A stretch of DNA of 64,000 bases from Onchocerca lupi (GCA_028564675.1 JAOVVO010000316.1:24027-88026), one strand, 5' to 3'. Positions 13,021 to 26,200 are shown, counted from the stretch's first letter. Made by a program: numbers and translations. The notes: generated from the sequence alone by a model not told the origin.

Positions 13021-13073
13021 CAAAGGAAAGAATGATCCAGCGATCAATTTACTTCGACATTCTCTAATAATTG
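13021..13073 (+). repeat. Dispersed repeat, copy 1
   Basis: CAAAGGAAAGAATGATCCAG and the following CGATCAATTTACTTCGACAT then TCTCTAATAATTG closely match a second copy at about 51792-51844 in an intron of the p140Cap-like gene. About 44 of 53 positions agree by eye. Confidence 0.6.
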
Positions 13074-13572
13074 CTTTTAATATGGACGATGAATCACCGT
13101 TCTGTCAATCAATAAATTAACAGTTGAAAAGGGAAATGGTCCAAAAGAAAAAATAAATAAAGGAAAAGAAAAACCATTAGTTCAGATAAGAAATGATTTA
13201 TAATGTCAGATTTTTGTGAAGTTATGGTGAAGTAAAATTTAATATTAAGAAACATTGTAGAATTATAAAACTGGTAATGCAAATGATTGACAATAATTAA
13301 ATGCTACCTCGATTAAGATTCTATATCAAATCATTTATTTCTAATGTTAATTCAGTAAATTTTGAATATTTTATTTTAATTTATGTTGGAAAAAAGTCCT
13401 TATTGTAACAAATGTAAAATTGTTAATTATTCTTGTATGTTTGAGAAAATAATGAACTGATGATTAAAGTTCAATAATATTTTTTATTTTAAAAACAAGT
13501 TCCTCTACTGTACTTATTTCCTTTTTGCGAGTATTTCTGAATCTATCTGTACAGTGTGTAGAAGTGCTAAAT

Positions 13573-16404
13573 ATGGATGGTTATGGTGACGAAGTAGTTG
13601 GTGATAATATTACCGAATGTATTTCCATTTCTGATATCACACTATGGGCGACAATTATCACAATGTTTTTACTTTATATCTTCTCATTATTTTGGCTTTT
13701 CAAATGTAATTCTTTTCGTTTTGTTGGTGGTTCTTCACTGCCATCTACCAAGGTACCATTCCTGAATAAGGTACCATTATCCATAACATATTTTTTTTAT
13801 AACAATGTTTCATGAAAGTATCAACCATATGATTACCAAGTACAATTTATTCATCATTTGATAAAAACATAAAAACTTTTATATAATTGACATAAATGTG
13901 ATATTAATTTTCCAATTAAAATTTAATTATTATTAACATTATGACGATATGCACTGATAGATTTTATTCTAAAAATTTCTATTTTTATCCCTAAATCATC
14001 ATAATTCAAATAATATGTGTACATAAAATTTTAATAAAATTTCATACTTTTTAATTAGATTTTTAAATGAACAATGACTATGGTATTTTTTTAAGATGGT
14101 AAAAATTTATGCATACCAGCACCTGATTCTATATATCCGTACCAGAAACGATTAAAATTCTTGAAAAGAGGTAATTTGTTTCTCTAATCCAATTTTTCTT
14201 CTTTTTATAACCCCTTACGAATTGATTAAAGTTATTATTCATCAGAAATTTAAGCAGAATGTTTAACATGACGGTGATAATCCATTATTCTATGTATGAT
14301 TCATTTGTTTATCAAATGCTCCTTATCATTTCTTGATTATTTTGAACAATATTTAGCACTTCAACACTTGCTGGTAGATGATATCTTCATTGAACTTACT
14401 GATAACAAATTAGGTCAAGGTGCAGTTGGATTTGTTTTCAAAGGGTATGTTTATCCGCGAACACGGAGCAAATTACAAAGAGTCTTCGCTGCTGTTAAAG
14501 TAATTTTTTTTTTTTCTTAAATCTAAATATTATAATATAATAATTAATGTCAAATATTCGCATTTAATTTTAACAAAGGAATATTATTGTGCTTGAAAAT
14601 TAGTATTATTGAATAGTAAAAAAGGATGCAATGATAGAAAATGCTATTATTGATTGATTTATGTCAAGACAAGTTTTTTGAAAAAATCATTGACAGATGA
14701 GCTATCCAATGCCACAAAAATCGATTGGATTATTAGAGGAAGCATATCGAATGTCAAAATTAGATCATCCAAATATTGTCAAATTGATTGCTGTCAGTAA
14801 ATTATCATTTCAAGCATTTCGACCAATGATCGCAATAGAATGGCTTCCGGGTGGTTCATTGGTAGAATATTTCCGAGAACATATTCGGGTAGAACTTTAC
14901 AAAAATAATACAAATGAAGTGTAGTGTAATGAAATTAGGAAAACATTTATCTGGTTTTTTTTTTTTTGAAACATTCACTGAATTTAAAAAACAGGTTTCG
15001 AAATGAGTCATCGTTTCATGCCTTGATTATTAATTTTTGTTTTAAATTTAAAAATCAGAAATATTGGTAAAAATGTAGACTTTGACAAGTTCGCATTTCT
15101 TTTCATTTATAAATATGCTATGAAACTGTCACATTAGCTATATATTTCTATCATCTTCAAGAATAATCTTTAAATTTAACTATTTTATAGTTTCAACCTA
15201 TCATTTTGCAGAAAAACGAAAGACCTCCTTTAATATACGTACGTGATATTATTAATATTTTACGTCAAATTGGTAACGCATTAAAGTATCTTCATGAAAG
15301 TCATGATTCAACTGGAAATGAAGTAAGTCATGGAGATGTAGCAGCACGTAATGTACTTCTTACAGAAGCAAATTTGAGGTTTTTTTTGCTTGAAAGTTGA
15401 AAATAAAAAAACAAATAACAAAATTTATAAAATGTTCAAGTATTAAAACTTTAAATCACTAGAAACTAATTCAGAGAATCAAATTTAAAAGTTTTAAAAT
15501 TATATGATTAATTATTAAAAATACTTTTGCGAGAAAAGAAAAAAGATAAAATGCATTTTACGCAATAAATATATGAAATTCATGGGATGAATTGGTAATG
15601 TATCGTCCGATAAATTTTAGATGTACAGCAAAATTGGGTGATTTCGGATTGCCAAATGATTTTGGACCACATTTACCGATTCCTTGGTTACCACCAGAGA
15701 TTGTTAGTCGTTTAGATCGAACACGTATTATACATCGTCCCGAAAGCGATGTTTGGTCAGTAATGTACTAATTCATATAAAGCTTAATTGAAAATTATAA
15801 TCATCTGACCTGTTAACTTTCCAACTCAGTGTATTAATTTTAGATAGAAAAAGTGAAAGTAGCAAAATAAAATCTAATTTCAGGATGTTTGGAGTTTTAG
15901 GATGGGAATGTGTGACACTTGGAGCTGAACCACATTATCAACGTACCGTAGACGAGATACAACAATGTTTTACGTGGCCTGATCGAGGATTACGTCAACC
16001 TCCAACTTGTCCGCTAGATGTGCAAGTGTTAATTAATTCATCCTGAAATATATCAACCATTTTTATGTTTTTATAGATAGAATCACAGATAGAATCCTAT
16101 TTTCCGTGATTCATTGATCAACCAATAATATCAAATAATAATTAATTAAGTAATTATTCTGAGCGTCTGTTGATAAATATTTATTTTTAGGTGGAATTTT
16201 CTCCTGGACTGTATGTCAGAACAACATCGACGTCCACGTTTTGCCGGACCTACGGAAATAGTCTCATCAGCAATTTACAGACTTCGAATATTACAGCAAG
16301 TTTATGCGAAAAATACTCATACACTTGATATTTACTACAATACAACAAATTGTACTTGTCAGCAACATCGATGTAACATTCCTTTACCGTCATTTGCTAA
16401 ATAA
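13573..16404 (+). CDS. Receptor-type protein kinase resembling STYK1/NOK, atypical catalytic loop
   Basis: Eight exons join in phase: 13573-13705, 14096-14170, 14357-14499, 14697-14888, 15212-15378, 15621-15755, 15884-16021, 16191-16404 (398 residues). A tiny extracellular segment (about 21 residues, one NIT sequon at 12) precedes a membrane helix (about 22-44), then a kinase domain (about 85-375). Visible motifs: glycine loop GQGAVG (89-94), FAAVK with Lys117, HGDVAARN (221-228), DFG (244-246), LPPE (260-263), SDVWMFGVLGWECVTLG, and RRPRF near the C lobe end. Gly222 replaces the Arg of HRD, as I recall for STYK1, which also has a very short ectodomain and similar length. The activation segment has no tyrosine. 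Weak or altered activity is therefore plausible, but the K, D and DFG residues are kept. The first exon's donor is the least certain; downstream copies of AAGGTACCATT are possible alternatives but break phase. The exon 7/8 junction requires a GC donor. Confidence 0.8.
16022..16190 (+). other. Predicted GC-AG intron
   Basis: Only the donor GC in GATGT|GCAAGT keeps the kinase C-lobe reading CPLDV|WNFLLDC across the junction to the TTTTTAG acceptor at 16190. GCAAGT is the classic context of minor GC donors. The neighbouring GT at 16020-16021 would put the next exon out of frame. Confidence 0.6.
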
Positions 16405-16432
16405 ACTAATATTTTGCTTTCTTAATACCAAA

Positions 16433-16438
16433 AATAAA
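16433..16438 (+). terminator. Polyadenylation signal AATAAA of the kinase gene
   Basis: AATAAA lies 28 nt after the TAA stop of the STYK1-like gene, followed by an AT-rich tail. Placement fits a short nematode 3' UTR. Confidence 0.5.
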
Positions 16439-17485
16439 ATTTAAAAAAAAGAATGAGAGGAATGAACAAAAAAAAAAAAAAAAAAGTAGTAGAAAAATAA
16501 GAATTATCGTAAATCGGTTATTTCGAAACTTTAGAAAATATGAATTTTTAAATTAGAATATATAACGATGTACTCCTATTCTCTAAATTAAACATGAAAA
16601 AATTATTACAAATATACGTATATATTGCTAATATTTTCGATGATATTTGGATAGGAATATATTAGAGCATATATTTCATACTTACAATTATTTTTTTCCC
16701 ATATATTTCGCTTTTCAGTTCTTAAATTATGAAAATATATCGTAATATTGGAAGCAAAACACGACATCATATTTAAATATTAAACATTAAAAAAACAAAG
16801 CTAATCTGTGGAAATATAGTCAAATAAAAACATTGTAGTTTATTCGCTTCGCTTTGAATACAGTATTACAATAACTATCACAACAGTAAAAAAAAAGTAT
16901 CATTGATCTTATCAGCTACTTTTATCATTTTTATTGAAATGTTGTAAAATTATTATTATAAATTTGTAACATTCATTTGAATAATACTACATATTTCAAT
17001 CACATAAATTTATCAAATTAAAGTTAAAATTTTCTACTTGAATCTTTCTAAAAGATCTAAAAACTATGCTATATTGATAGTCAATTTTGCGTAAATGAAT
17101 TAGTCTTTCTACTTTTACCTTAAAATATTAAATTTTTTTATAACTCAAATTTTTAAGTTATCACCATTCCAATCAGTTTGACACTTAATCATTTGATGTA
17201 GTAATTACCGTATCTTTCTTTCACCCTACTTTTAATACCATTCTGCAATATTTATTGATAATAAATATATATACATATCTATACTTACAAACACACATAC
17301 TCATACACAGACATAGATATACAAATATATATATACGCACATCACGAATATATTATGTTTATACAGTTAAATTTAACAAATTGTGGAGATACTTTAAAAT
17401 CTTTTTGATAAATTTGCTAAAAAACTTTAATGTAACAAATAAATAAATTTATTAAAAAACTTTGATATAACAAACAAACAAATAT
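16439..17485. other. Short intergenic spacer between convergent genes
   Basis: About 1 kb of AT-rich sequence between the 3' ends of the plus-strand kinase and minus-strand DHHC genes. Nothing coding is seen; it carries an A run at 16469-16485 and TA/CA-rich microsatellite sequence near 17262-17340. Confidence 0.6.
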
Positions 17486-20396
17486 TCATCTGTTTACTTT
17501 CTTTTTCAGAGCATCTTCATTGAAAAAGAATCCATTATCATAAGTTGTCTGTATTGGTAAAAGCCATAATAATGGATTGCAACCAAAAATGGAGCAAAAA
17601 TTTTTCCAAACAGAGCCCAAATCATAGGAAATATTATCAGTAATATACTGATCATTGTTATCACCACAAAATTGAAATGTTGTGCTTTCCAAAGTTGTCT
17701 CATTACGTAATAATGAATGCATCAATTGACCCAAAAATATACTAAGCGATATGCCACATATCTATTGAATATTTAAACACTTAGTTTTAAATCTGACTAT
17801 ATTGAACGTGATAATATTAAATTGATAAGTATAACCGGTAGGTATAAAAGAACGAAAAAAAAATGTTTCTTTTTCGAATATAATTATTTTATTATTATAT
17901 AAGTAAAATAATATTTAAATTAATGAACAACAATAGCACGAGAAAAATAGCAGAAAAGAAACTTTTTTTTTTTCTTTCAAATCTATATATATGATTATTA
18001 ATTCCAATAATTACCAAAGCATTTAATGCTCCCGAAGCAACCAAACATGTTGAAACAAGTCTATCAATAGAGGGTGGAGCTCGCTGTACATATCCTGGTA
18101 TTACTGCACTTATCATTCCTAGAAAATTTGGAGAAAATATATATATACAGTTTTTATCTAATTAAATAATTATTTTCAACAGATAAAATCTCATCAGAAT
18201 TTTCATTTATTAATGACCCATGTTTTTAACATTAATTGCGCTAAAATTATCAAGTTGTACCAATTTTTACTGAAATTTTCACAGTTTATAAATTTTATAA
18301 AATAAAAAAGAAAAAACAAAATTTGTCTTAATTCTCATTCTGAAATACATATGTTAATACCAATTGAATAGCTCGAGTGAGATTTTTTAATTTTTAAATT
18401 ATTCTCTATTCGATAAATTATTCAATTTTGTAAATTAATGAAGATATAAAATTTGGCCTTGATTCTCATTCTAAAATATACGCATTAACACTCAACTGAA
18501 AAACTTAATAGGTTTTTTAGTTACTAAATTATTTTTTACTCCTGAAATTTCCATATTTTATAAATTATATGAAACAGACGAGAAATAAAAAAATTTGTAT
18601 TTTAATTGCCATTCTAAAATATATATTAACGTCAATTAAATATCCTTAATGAGATTTTTTTGATTAATTTTTTCGGACTAAAAATGCCTGGAAATAATTG
18701 AATGTTTATGCGAAATAATAATCAATCAAAATAATGGAAATTACTGTTACAAGAAAGAAAAAATTTTAATTTACCCGAAAAATTCCAAATAACAATTGAT
18801 GTTCGTTGAAACAATGCCGGTAATGTGACACAAACAGCATATCCACAAAGTACTGCAGCCCAAAACAGGAAAAGTAGGAAGAATTTATGATTATGCATAT
18901 GAATACAACGACCAATTATGGGACAATGATGATCCATACGAATTATACATCGATTACATCTGTTATTTTTTATTTAATAAAATTCTACAAGTTGAAAATA
19001 ATTTGTATTATTTGCTAGCATTATTAATATTGTTATTTTAGATAGTTTAAAGTACAGTAATGCTAATGACTAATGCAATTATATATATTACAAATTAAGA
19101 TTAAGTATCAGTTTAATGAGTGAACAAAATAATTGCTCAAACATTGACCATTCTATTCATATGCCATTATTATTAGAATGTTATTTTATCTGATAGAGAA
19201 TAGATTTATTGGATATCTTTTTATCAGTAATATGTCATTTGCTAAATTTTGTCTTATCATTAAACCATCGTATATATCTGTTATAATTGGAAATCAAGTC
19301 TTTGACAATATTTACTGATGATGAAAAATTTGAAAATGGAACTTAAATTCGCAAAAACTAATTATGCCAATGATATTAAAGAGATGAAGCGTATAAGCAA
19401 TAATAGGATAATTTCCTTTTAGGTAATTATTTACTGTGATGACAATTTTGTAAAAATTGGCAGCTAATGACTCCAAAATGTTTGATATTGTAAATTCCAA
19501 ACATACATCTTAAATTCTCTATATTTTAATATTCACCAACTAAAACTGAAATCTTACCTGCGACAATGATGTGTTCTGTTTGGTTTGATTATTTTACAAT
19601 ATAAGCAAAATGGCGGGCATTTGATATCTCCACCTTCTGCTGACATCGTAACATAATGTACCGGCAGATCTACTTCATTAGCCTGAAAAAAATCCAAAAG
19701 TGAATTTTTTAGATTTTAGTAACATTGTGATGAGATTTAAAAAGTTCTGCTATAAATAGTAAATATTTTTTTTGAGTTAATATAAATTAAATAAGTACTT
19801 AAATTAAATATTTCAAAATTATTTCAATCTTTATAATTAAATAAAGTTAATATGAACAAGGGAAGAAATATATATTTTTACGGAAAACTATAAGTATCTA
19901 AAGTTAGTCATTCAAAATAAATAGATGAACAATTAATTATCAATAATATCGTAAAAAAAAGTTCAAAATTGAAATTCTAAATATTTAAAAGCATATCATT
20001 TTTCATTATTGTTTAAACACTAATCTATTCTTAAAAACACTTCTTTTTTTTCAAAGATACACAAAACATCAATAATGAAGCGTCAAATATCAAAAGTTGA
20101 AAACAAAAAGTATATTATTTATCAAACATACATACCCATTTGACAATTTCTTTCACAAAATTACGTTTCTCAAAAATATCTTTCGGCGGCATAAAACGTT
20201 TTGGAATTTCTGCCGGTGTTATAAGTGTTGTTGAAAATAGCGAACAAATGGTTAATATCCAAATTATTTGAAAAAATATTAATTGAATAATAAGTGCTAC
20301 AGTACCATACGGGAAAATATGAGCACAAAATGAGGCCGAAAATAGAATGTACCATAAGAGAAATGATAGCACCCAGAAAAAAAGATGATACCGCAT
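17486..20396 (-). CDS. DHHC-type protein S-palmitoyltransferase (ZDHHC2/15/20-like)
   Basis: Five exons join in phase: 20396-20136, 19682-19558, 18959-18775, 18118-18015, 17761-17486 (316 residues). Two N-terminal helices (about 4-26 and 32-54) come first, then the cysteine-rich domain, beginning IKCPPFCLYC, with HHCRRCNRCIIRM and the catalytic D138-H-H-C141. Two further helices follow. A TTLE sequence (247-250) fits the TTxE motif, and the tail contains SVWKNFCSIFGCNPLLWLLP, recalling the KN-QVFG-W--P tail of ZDHHC2/15/20. The enzyme would transfer palmitate from palmitoyl-CoA to cysteines of membrane proteins. After DHHCP the usual W-I/V-N-N-C is IIGRC, so the Trp and Asn residues are replaced. 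The start is the first ATG after an in-frame TGA; an AACAG acceptor just upstream could be a trans-splice or 5' UTR site. Confidence 0.85.
18290..18690. repeat. Degenerate tandem repeats inside DHHC intron 3
   Basis: Three copies of a roughly 120-130-bp unit follow each other. Each contains TTTATAAATT, AAATTTG-CTT-ATT-CATTCT, AAATA-A--TTAA and a T-rich GAGATTTTTT-like block. Copies have diverged strongly. Confidence 0.55.
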
Positions 20397-22268
20397 CGAT
20401 GGATGATCCAATTGAACTGTTCAACCGGTAGCTTTCTTGATTAAGATTACAAATAAACTTACCAGCAGAATTTCTCTTATATATTGCTCATAATTCTAAC
20501 TCAAATGATAATTTATGTCATTGCTTAACCTTTCCTTATTTTCGCATTTCATCTACTTCAACAATTAAAGAATTGTTTTGAAATTTAGGATCAAATAAAA
20601 AGAAATCCAACAGATGTTATATATCGTCATATAAAAAAACAAATACTATAAATTGAGAAAAAAAGTCGATAATTCTTAGATTGGCTTATAACAGCGTAAA
20701 GATTATGGAATCCTTTTTTAGGCGAGTAATCCAAAACAAGAATTTAATAATTGAACATTATTTATTATTATGTAGTGTTCATTGAAACTTAATTATTACC
20801 ACGTCCAAAACTTCTAATGTATTAATCAGTATCACGACAGTAATGATATTTTCACTTTGATATTATCGAAGAATATTATCTTTTCTATCAAGCAATAGCA
20901 CGATTTCAAACAAATATATACATTTCTAGATAACATCTCACAAACCCGTGAAGTGCTGTATAATACCTTGGAAATCCTTGATAAGTAAGTCATGTATGCG
21001 CGCTTAGTTCAAGATTTTACACAATTCCTGACTTCATAAATGCAATTTATATTTTTTGCAAAATCGAGTAATCGATTTTATCATATGAACAACAGATGTT
21101 TGTCTTGTGAGACTTTTTGTCTGTGGATTAATCAGAGAAGTGCTAATTAGAAATTTCGAACTTTCATTCATGAATATTTCAGCTGTAAGATTATAAACAG
21201 TCGAAATCTACAAAATTAAAAAAGAAAATATGAAAAACGTGAAACCAAAACATCCTTTAAAACAACGAAAAAGACAAAGAGAATGACATCCAAAACCGTA
21301 TCACCACAGTCTAGTTCATTTAAATACAACTGTTAGAAAACATACTTGCAAATATAAATATATGTATATCAAGTTATAAATCATATGAAAAAGAACAATA
21401 AGAAAGGCAAAGTATTATAAATGATGAAGCGAAAATCAGCCCGCCGTATTTCCATAAATATTTCTTGTTTTTCTGTATTATAATGCTAGCTAATCAATAA
21501 AATTATTATTCAAAATTTCCATTTCAAATGCACAATATAAAAAATGAGACGAAAGAAGAGTTTGCAAAACAGGATGACAGCAGTCTATATATATATATAT
21601 ATAAGACTTGTTTAACAACATGAATATTCTCTAACCGGATGCACGAAAAAAAAAAGAATATATCCACGAAAAAGCTCATTATTGGGAAAAATTATGAAAA
21701 CTTAATAAAGAAAGGCATCAAAGGAAGAGATCAACTCATTTCTAGGCTGCCACTCCATTCGAAGAATGGAAACTAAAACTTCGATCTTCAACATCCATGG
21801 GAATAAGGCACTTCAAAAATGGGAAAATATTTCAAATATATGAATGCCTTTCTATCAATATCTTTTCCTTCTTATAAAGAGATCAAATAATTACAGCAAA
21901 GTTGCATTCATATATCCCATTCTCACGTACCTTCAAAAATTAATGTCTGATTTGCATCTTTTAAAAATTTCAAGTCATCTAAATAGATTTTCTAGTGAAA
22001 TTCTACTGATATAACCCAACTTGAAACTAATAGTACTACTAATTAATTAGCTCCTGCTAGTTATAAAATAATTAGTATTTTTTAAAGACCAAACATCTGT
22101 ATCATATCGGCGCGCGCACCCATCATAATTTTACAACCTAAATCCATGACGAAACATTACTAGGAATCCTTTCAAGTGTTCAGGTAAACTAACATAAATC
22201 ACAGACAGTACTTTGGTATGATACAACCAGCTAATATACTAAATGTGAAGCAAAAAGTAATATAATAC
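20397..22268. other. Non-coding region upstream of the DHHC gene
   Basis: Nothing here reads as a conserved exon. A possible 5' untranslated exon ends at 20463, where CTGCTG is followed by the donor GTAAGTTT, with a matching acceptor at about 20425. No translatable frame crosses it into the DHHC start. Confidence 0.4.
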
Positions 22269-22357
22269 CTGGATCGAGTGGATTTCATTTGCGATGGTAC
22301 TGTTTGTACCCACATCACAGACAAGGTCATCTCCGTAAACAGATTTCATGGCATTGC
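22269..22357 (-). CDS. Orphan candidate exon, 27 codons from an ATG
   Basis: Between an acceptor-like AAAATTAG and the donor CAG|GTATTA lies a frame beginning at ATG 22349: MKSVYGDDLVCDVGTNSTIA and NEIHSIQ. Base composition and amino-acid use look coding compared with its surroundings. It lies between the DHHC gene and the zinc-finger gene on their strand. It ends in phase 0, which does not match the DHHC first exon, so it may be a separate gene, an alternative first exon, or chance. Confidence 0.3.
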
Positions 22358-23251
22358 CTAATTTTAAGTAGAAAGGAGTAACAAAATCTAATATACAGAA
22401 AAACCGGAAAATCTTTTTTTCTTTTTTTTTTTTTACATCGGCGAATTTATTACTGACTAATTAATACGTTCGTCTTTTCCGCAATGCTATTGTGTGCACT
22501 ATTTCTCTCCCATCTTTTCCTATGGGATGTAAATGCCAGCATAAAACATAACAAGATGAAATTATCACACATAACAATGGTCAAAAATAATCAGAATTAA
22601 ATTTAACTCTACTCATATTGTAAAAATTAAATTGTAAATTTCAAAAAATCATGTGAAGAAATAATTTCATAACGGAAGCCCACGAGGGTTAAATGAGATC
22701 ATTTTAAGAGCTAAACATTTCTGTATATATATTAGAAGCACACCAGGAGATATTTCTATTAAAATTTAAAAAAAGAAAGAAGTTACAAGAAATTTACATA
22801 CCCGAAGCTGCAGAAATGTTTTTGCTTAGAAAGAGGGAAGATATGAAACGACTACAAATTTTTTATAAATCTATTAAAATCAATGGAATAGTGAGCGTTT
22901 CAAGAATATTTTAATTCAAAAGTTTCCAAGTTTTTTTCTCAAATTTGAAAGCTTTTAAGGAAAAACCTGAGTAAAGGGGGAAAAAGAGGTTTTTGTAGAA
23001 ACAGCAAAGATATACTACTAAAACTCCTGGAAGATATGTTTAAATATGTGCGGTCTTTGAATTGTTACGGCTAAAACATCCAGTCAGTAACAGTAATTAC
23101 TCATGGGACGACGAGAGAGAGAGAGAGAAAAACAAATAGAGACTGAAGTAATTTAAGAAAAAAATTACACTTCTTATGAGATTATAAAAAAAAAAAAGTG
23201 AGTTCGGATAAGCAATGAGTCAAAGAAATATTATCCTGTAGACGAATGAGG
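22358..23251. other. 3' flank of the INO80D/KANSL2-like gene
   Basis: No coding exon seen. It includes a T run near 22415-22435 and a short GA microsatellite near 23115-23130. The near part is probably the 3' UTR of the zinc-finger gene. Confidence 0.5.
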
Positions 23252-26200
23252 TTAGCTTCGCAGCTGATGCGATGTTGATGACGATGAGAATTCGCAGAAC
23301 GATACTCCATCGTTACCTAGACTTAATGGCTGCGGTACCGAAACGGCAGATACACTGCTCGACTGCGATGATGATGATAAATCGACGCCTTCAGAAATGA
23401 GAAATTGCTCTACATCAAGCCAATTATGCCCACCAGAAATTTCATTAAATTCTGTTGGCAGTTGCAAAAATTCATCTTTCACACCATCTGAAATCATAGG
23501 ATCTGGAAATTTTTTTTTTTTTTTTTTTAAATTAAAATTGGAAATTCTTCCATTTGAACTTAATGACTGCAACAATAGAAATTCTATAAAACTCATCCAG
23601 CGCAGCTCTCTAAAAATTTATTTTCCTTTAATATCACTCAGTTATAATATTCGAAAACAGAGAATTATTTTGTTTAAAGTTAATAAGTATTTTCAGTTAT
23701 CGATATTCTCAGCTCAGTTCTATGTATTAAGCATGAAATTCAGATATAAATGAGCAGTTTTATAGTTCAAAAAAAAGTTGGAAATGAAATAATAAAAACA
23801 AAACTTTACCTGAAAATGGCTGATCGTGTAAAATATCAGTATTTTCTCCATCAGTAACATTGAAATTCGCCAACATATCATTTATCTCTCTACCATCAAA
23901 ATTAAATTCTAGATCTTTAGCAAATGAAGCCAAATATACATCCGATTCATTTCCGCTTGAAGCCGATCCCACTGAAAGAAAGCATTTAAAAAAAGAAATC
24001 CTAAGAGAAAATATATATTAAAAAAAAAAAAAAGAAAGAAAAGAAAAACTTATTAATAAACACAACAGCATTAATGAAGTTTAATAACAGATTTGAACCC
24101 TCCATTTCAAAACTTTCAAAACAACTTTGGTTTTCGCAAGATGATAATAAAAAAACCTTCAAATTTAAGGATGAATTCCATTTCGCAAAAAAAAAAAAAA
24201 CTTACTTTCAAGTTCGCAGAACTCACCCACACCAACAGAATTTAATCGATCTGCTCCAGTATCCTGACACTGATAACGCGAATGCTGAATATTCATATGA
24301 ATATCGTCCTCATATTGCTGCATGCGCTGCTGCTGCACGTAACATATTGGCGTTTGTTGTTTCCAAGACTGATGAGCATTTTCTCGAGCTAATCCTTCTT
24401 CGACCTTTTTCTTTTTTCTTAGCTCATAATGATAAACGCATAATTCTAAAAAATTAAACTATTAAGTTCAAAAGGAGAAAGAAACTGTAATTTAAGGGAT
24501 CACTTCTCTATTTATTTCCATATTTTTTCAGCTAATTATTCTCAACTTCAAATAATAAATATAACATACTCAAAGTTTTTGGCGCATCAACGCAAAGAAC
24601 GGGTTGTGAGCAACACGGTTCAGCACAATAGCTAAATAATTTTTGATTCAAATTATAAGAAATATGTTGTGCGCAGTGATTGGAAAACGGGAGACAATTA
24701 TTCGCGCATTGGACGGGAGGTGAACCACCTTTCAAGATCATAATGGTGCATCTAAAAAAAAAAAAAAAAAAAAAAGTATTTGAAAAAAAGGTTACCTTTA
24801 ACGAGAGAAATTCCCAAAACTGTCCCAGTAACATTATTTTTGATGTTGGAAATTAGAAGTAAAAAGTCAGTTGTAAAAATTTCCTAAAGAATATCGCCCT
24901 CTACTAAGCACAAAATCCGGAGGGAACAATAAGCTACAACAGATTTTGAGAAATGATTCCAAATCCTTATATCTTTATCTTAAAAAAAAATCACAAAAAC
25001 TGGCTCGTAATGTTATTTTACAATAAGATGTAAAGTTATTTCAGATTAAAAAAACGATTTCAACTTATCACCTCTTAATTATAAAAATCAAAATCTTCAT
25101 TTCGATTATATAAGAAAAAAGTGAACTTTTTCTGATTGAATATAGCACTTGCGGCATTCCCATAATTAGACGCACGATCAGCTAGTGCCGCGCTGACACT
25201 ATTCGGATATTGTTTGCAAGCATGCATTATTGGAGCATTTGTAACAGCTTCTTTCATCAATGCGTTCTTGTCTAATCTTCAAAAATAACGAAGAATAAGA
25301 ATTGTAGATAGAAACCATTTAAGTACCAAAAATGAAAAGATTTCAGAATTAAAATAAAACAATAACTTATATCGCATGATTACAGATGCATACATTACAA
25401 CTTTTGTGATTAAGCATAAAAATATCTAGAAATCATATTAAGTTTTCCTATATCTTTACTGTATTCCTCCACAAAAGAAAAATTTCTGTGATACCTGATC
25501 TGCTTTTTAACTAAATAGACTTGTAGTGCTCCCTGAGGCGATGGATCTGAAACAGCATTGCATGCCATTTCCGACCATCTAAGATCAAGGTAATCATTTT
25601 CTTCGTCTTCATCATCCGATGGTTCAAGTCCTGCAAAACCTTCATTAATTAGGTACCGACTTCCTCTACTTTTTTCTATTTTTTCTTTGCATCTCGTTCT
25701 TCTAAAAAGAAAACTTATTCACAAAATCTTATTACGATTTTGTGCATCAACCAGTTCTTGATAATCCAAATTTAAATACACGACAGAACTAACCACGAGG
25801 AAAAAGATCAGTTCGATCGAAATCCTGATCCTCTAAAACTCTGCACATTTGATCAACTTGAGGTATTTTCCGGTAAACTCCCGTCATCTTCATTCGTCTG
25901 CGCTTCTGCTTCAGTTGTATAACTTTCGGCTGAAGCAGCAGAATTTTCAAAATTAGAATACAAATGTTTATTTATTCTGAGAGAATTCTATTTCGTGAGA
26001 GAAACCGTCTAATTTTTGGACTGATTTAGTTTAAAAGTTGAATAGTACTAAAACAGCAATTAGAAATATCTATAAAGTCATGCAAATGATTAGTAATTAA
26101 CAATAAGATTTTCAAAATATAAATTAGACTAATTTTTGCTTTGCTCCATCTACTATTCCGATGATTTCTTATTCTGGTTGCGATTCAAGTAAGTTTCCAA

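Larger units (their letters stand above)
11390..13572. other. Intergenic region between the MOLO1-like and kinase genes
   Basis: About 2.2 kb with no convincing coding exon. The frame at 11805-12050 is hydrophobic and AT-driven. It contains an imperfect duplication (12751-12970) and one copy of a dispersed repeat (13021-13073). The spacing is long for a nematode operon. Confidence 0.6.

Noticed and set aside
8583..16404. MOLO1-like ectodomain and kinase as one receptor gene
   Set aside because: The MOLO1-like gene has its own membrane helix, tail and stop at 11389; the kinase has its own start and membrane helix 2.2 kb later.
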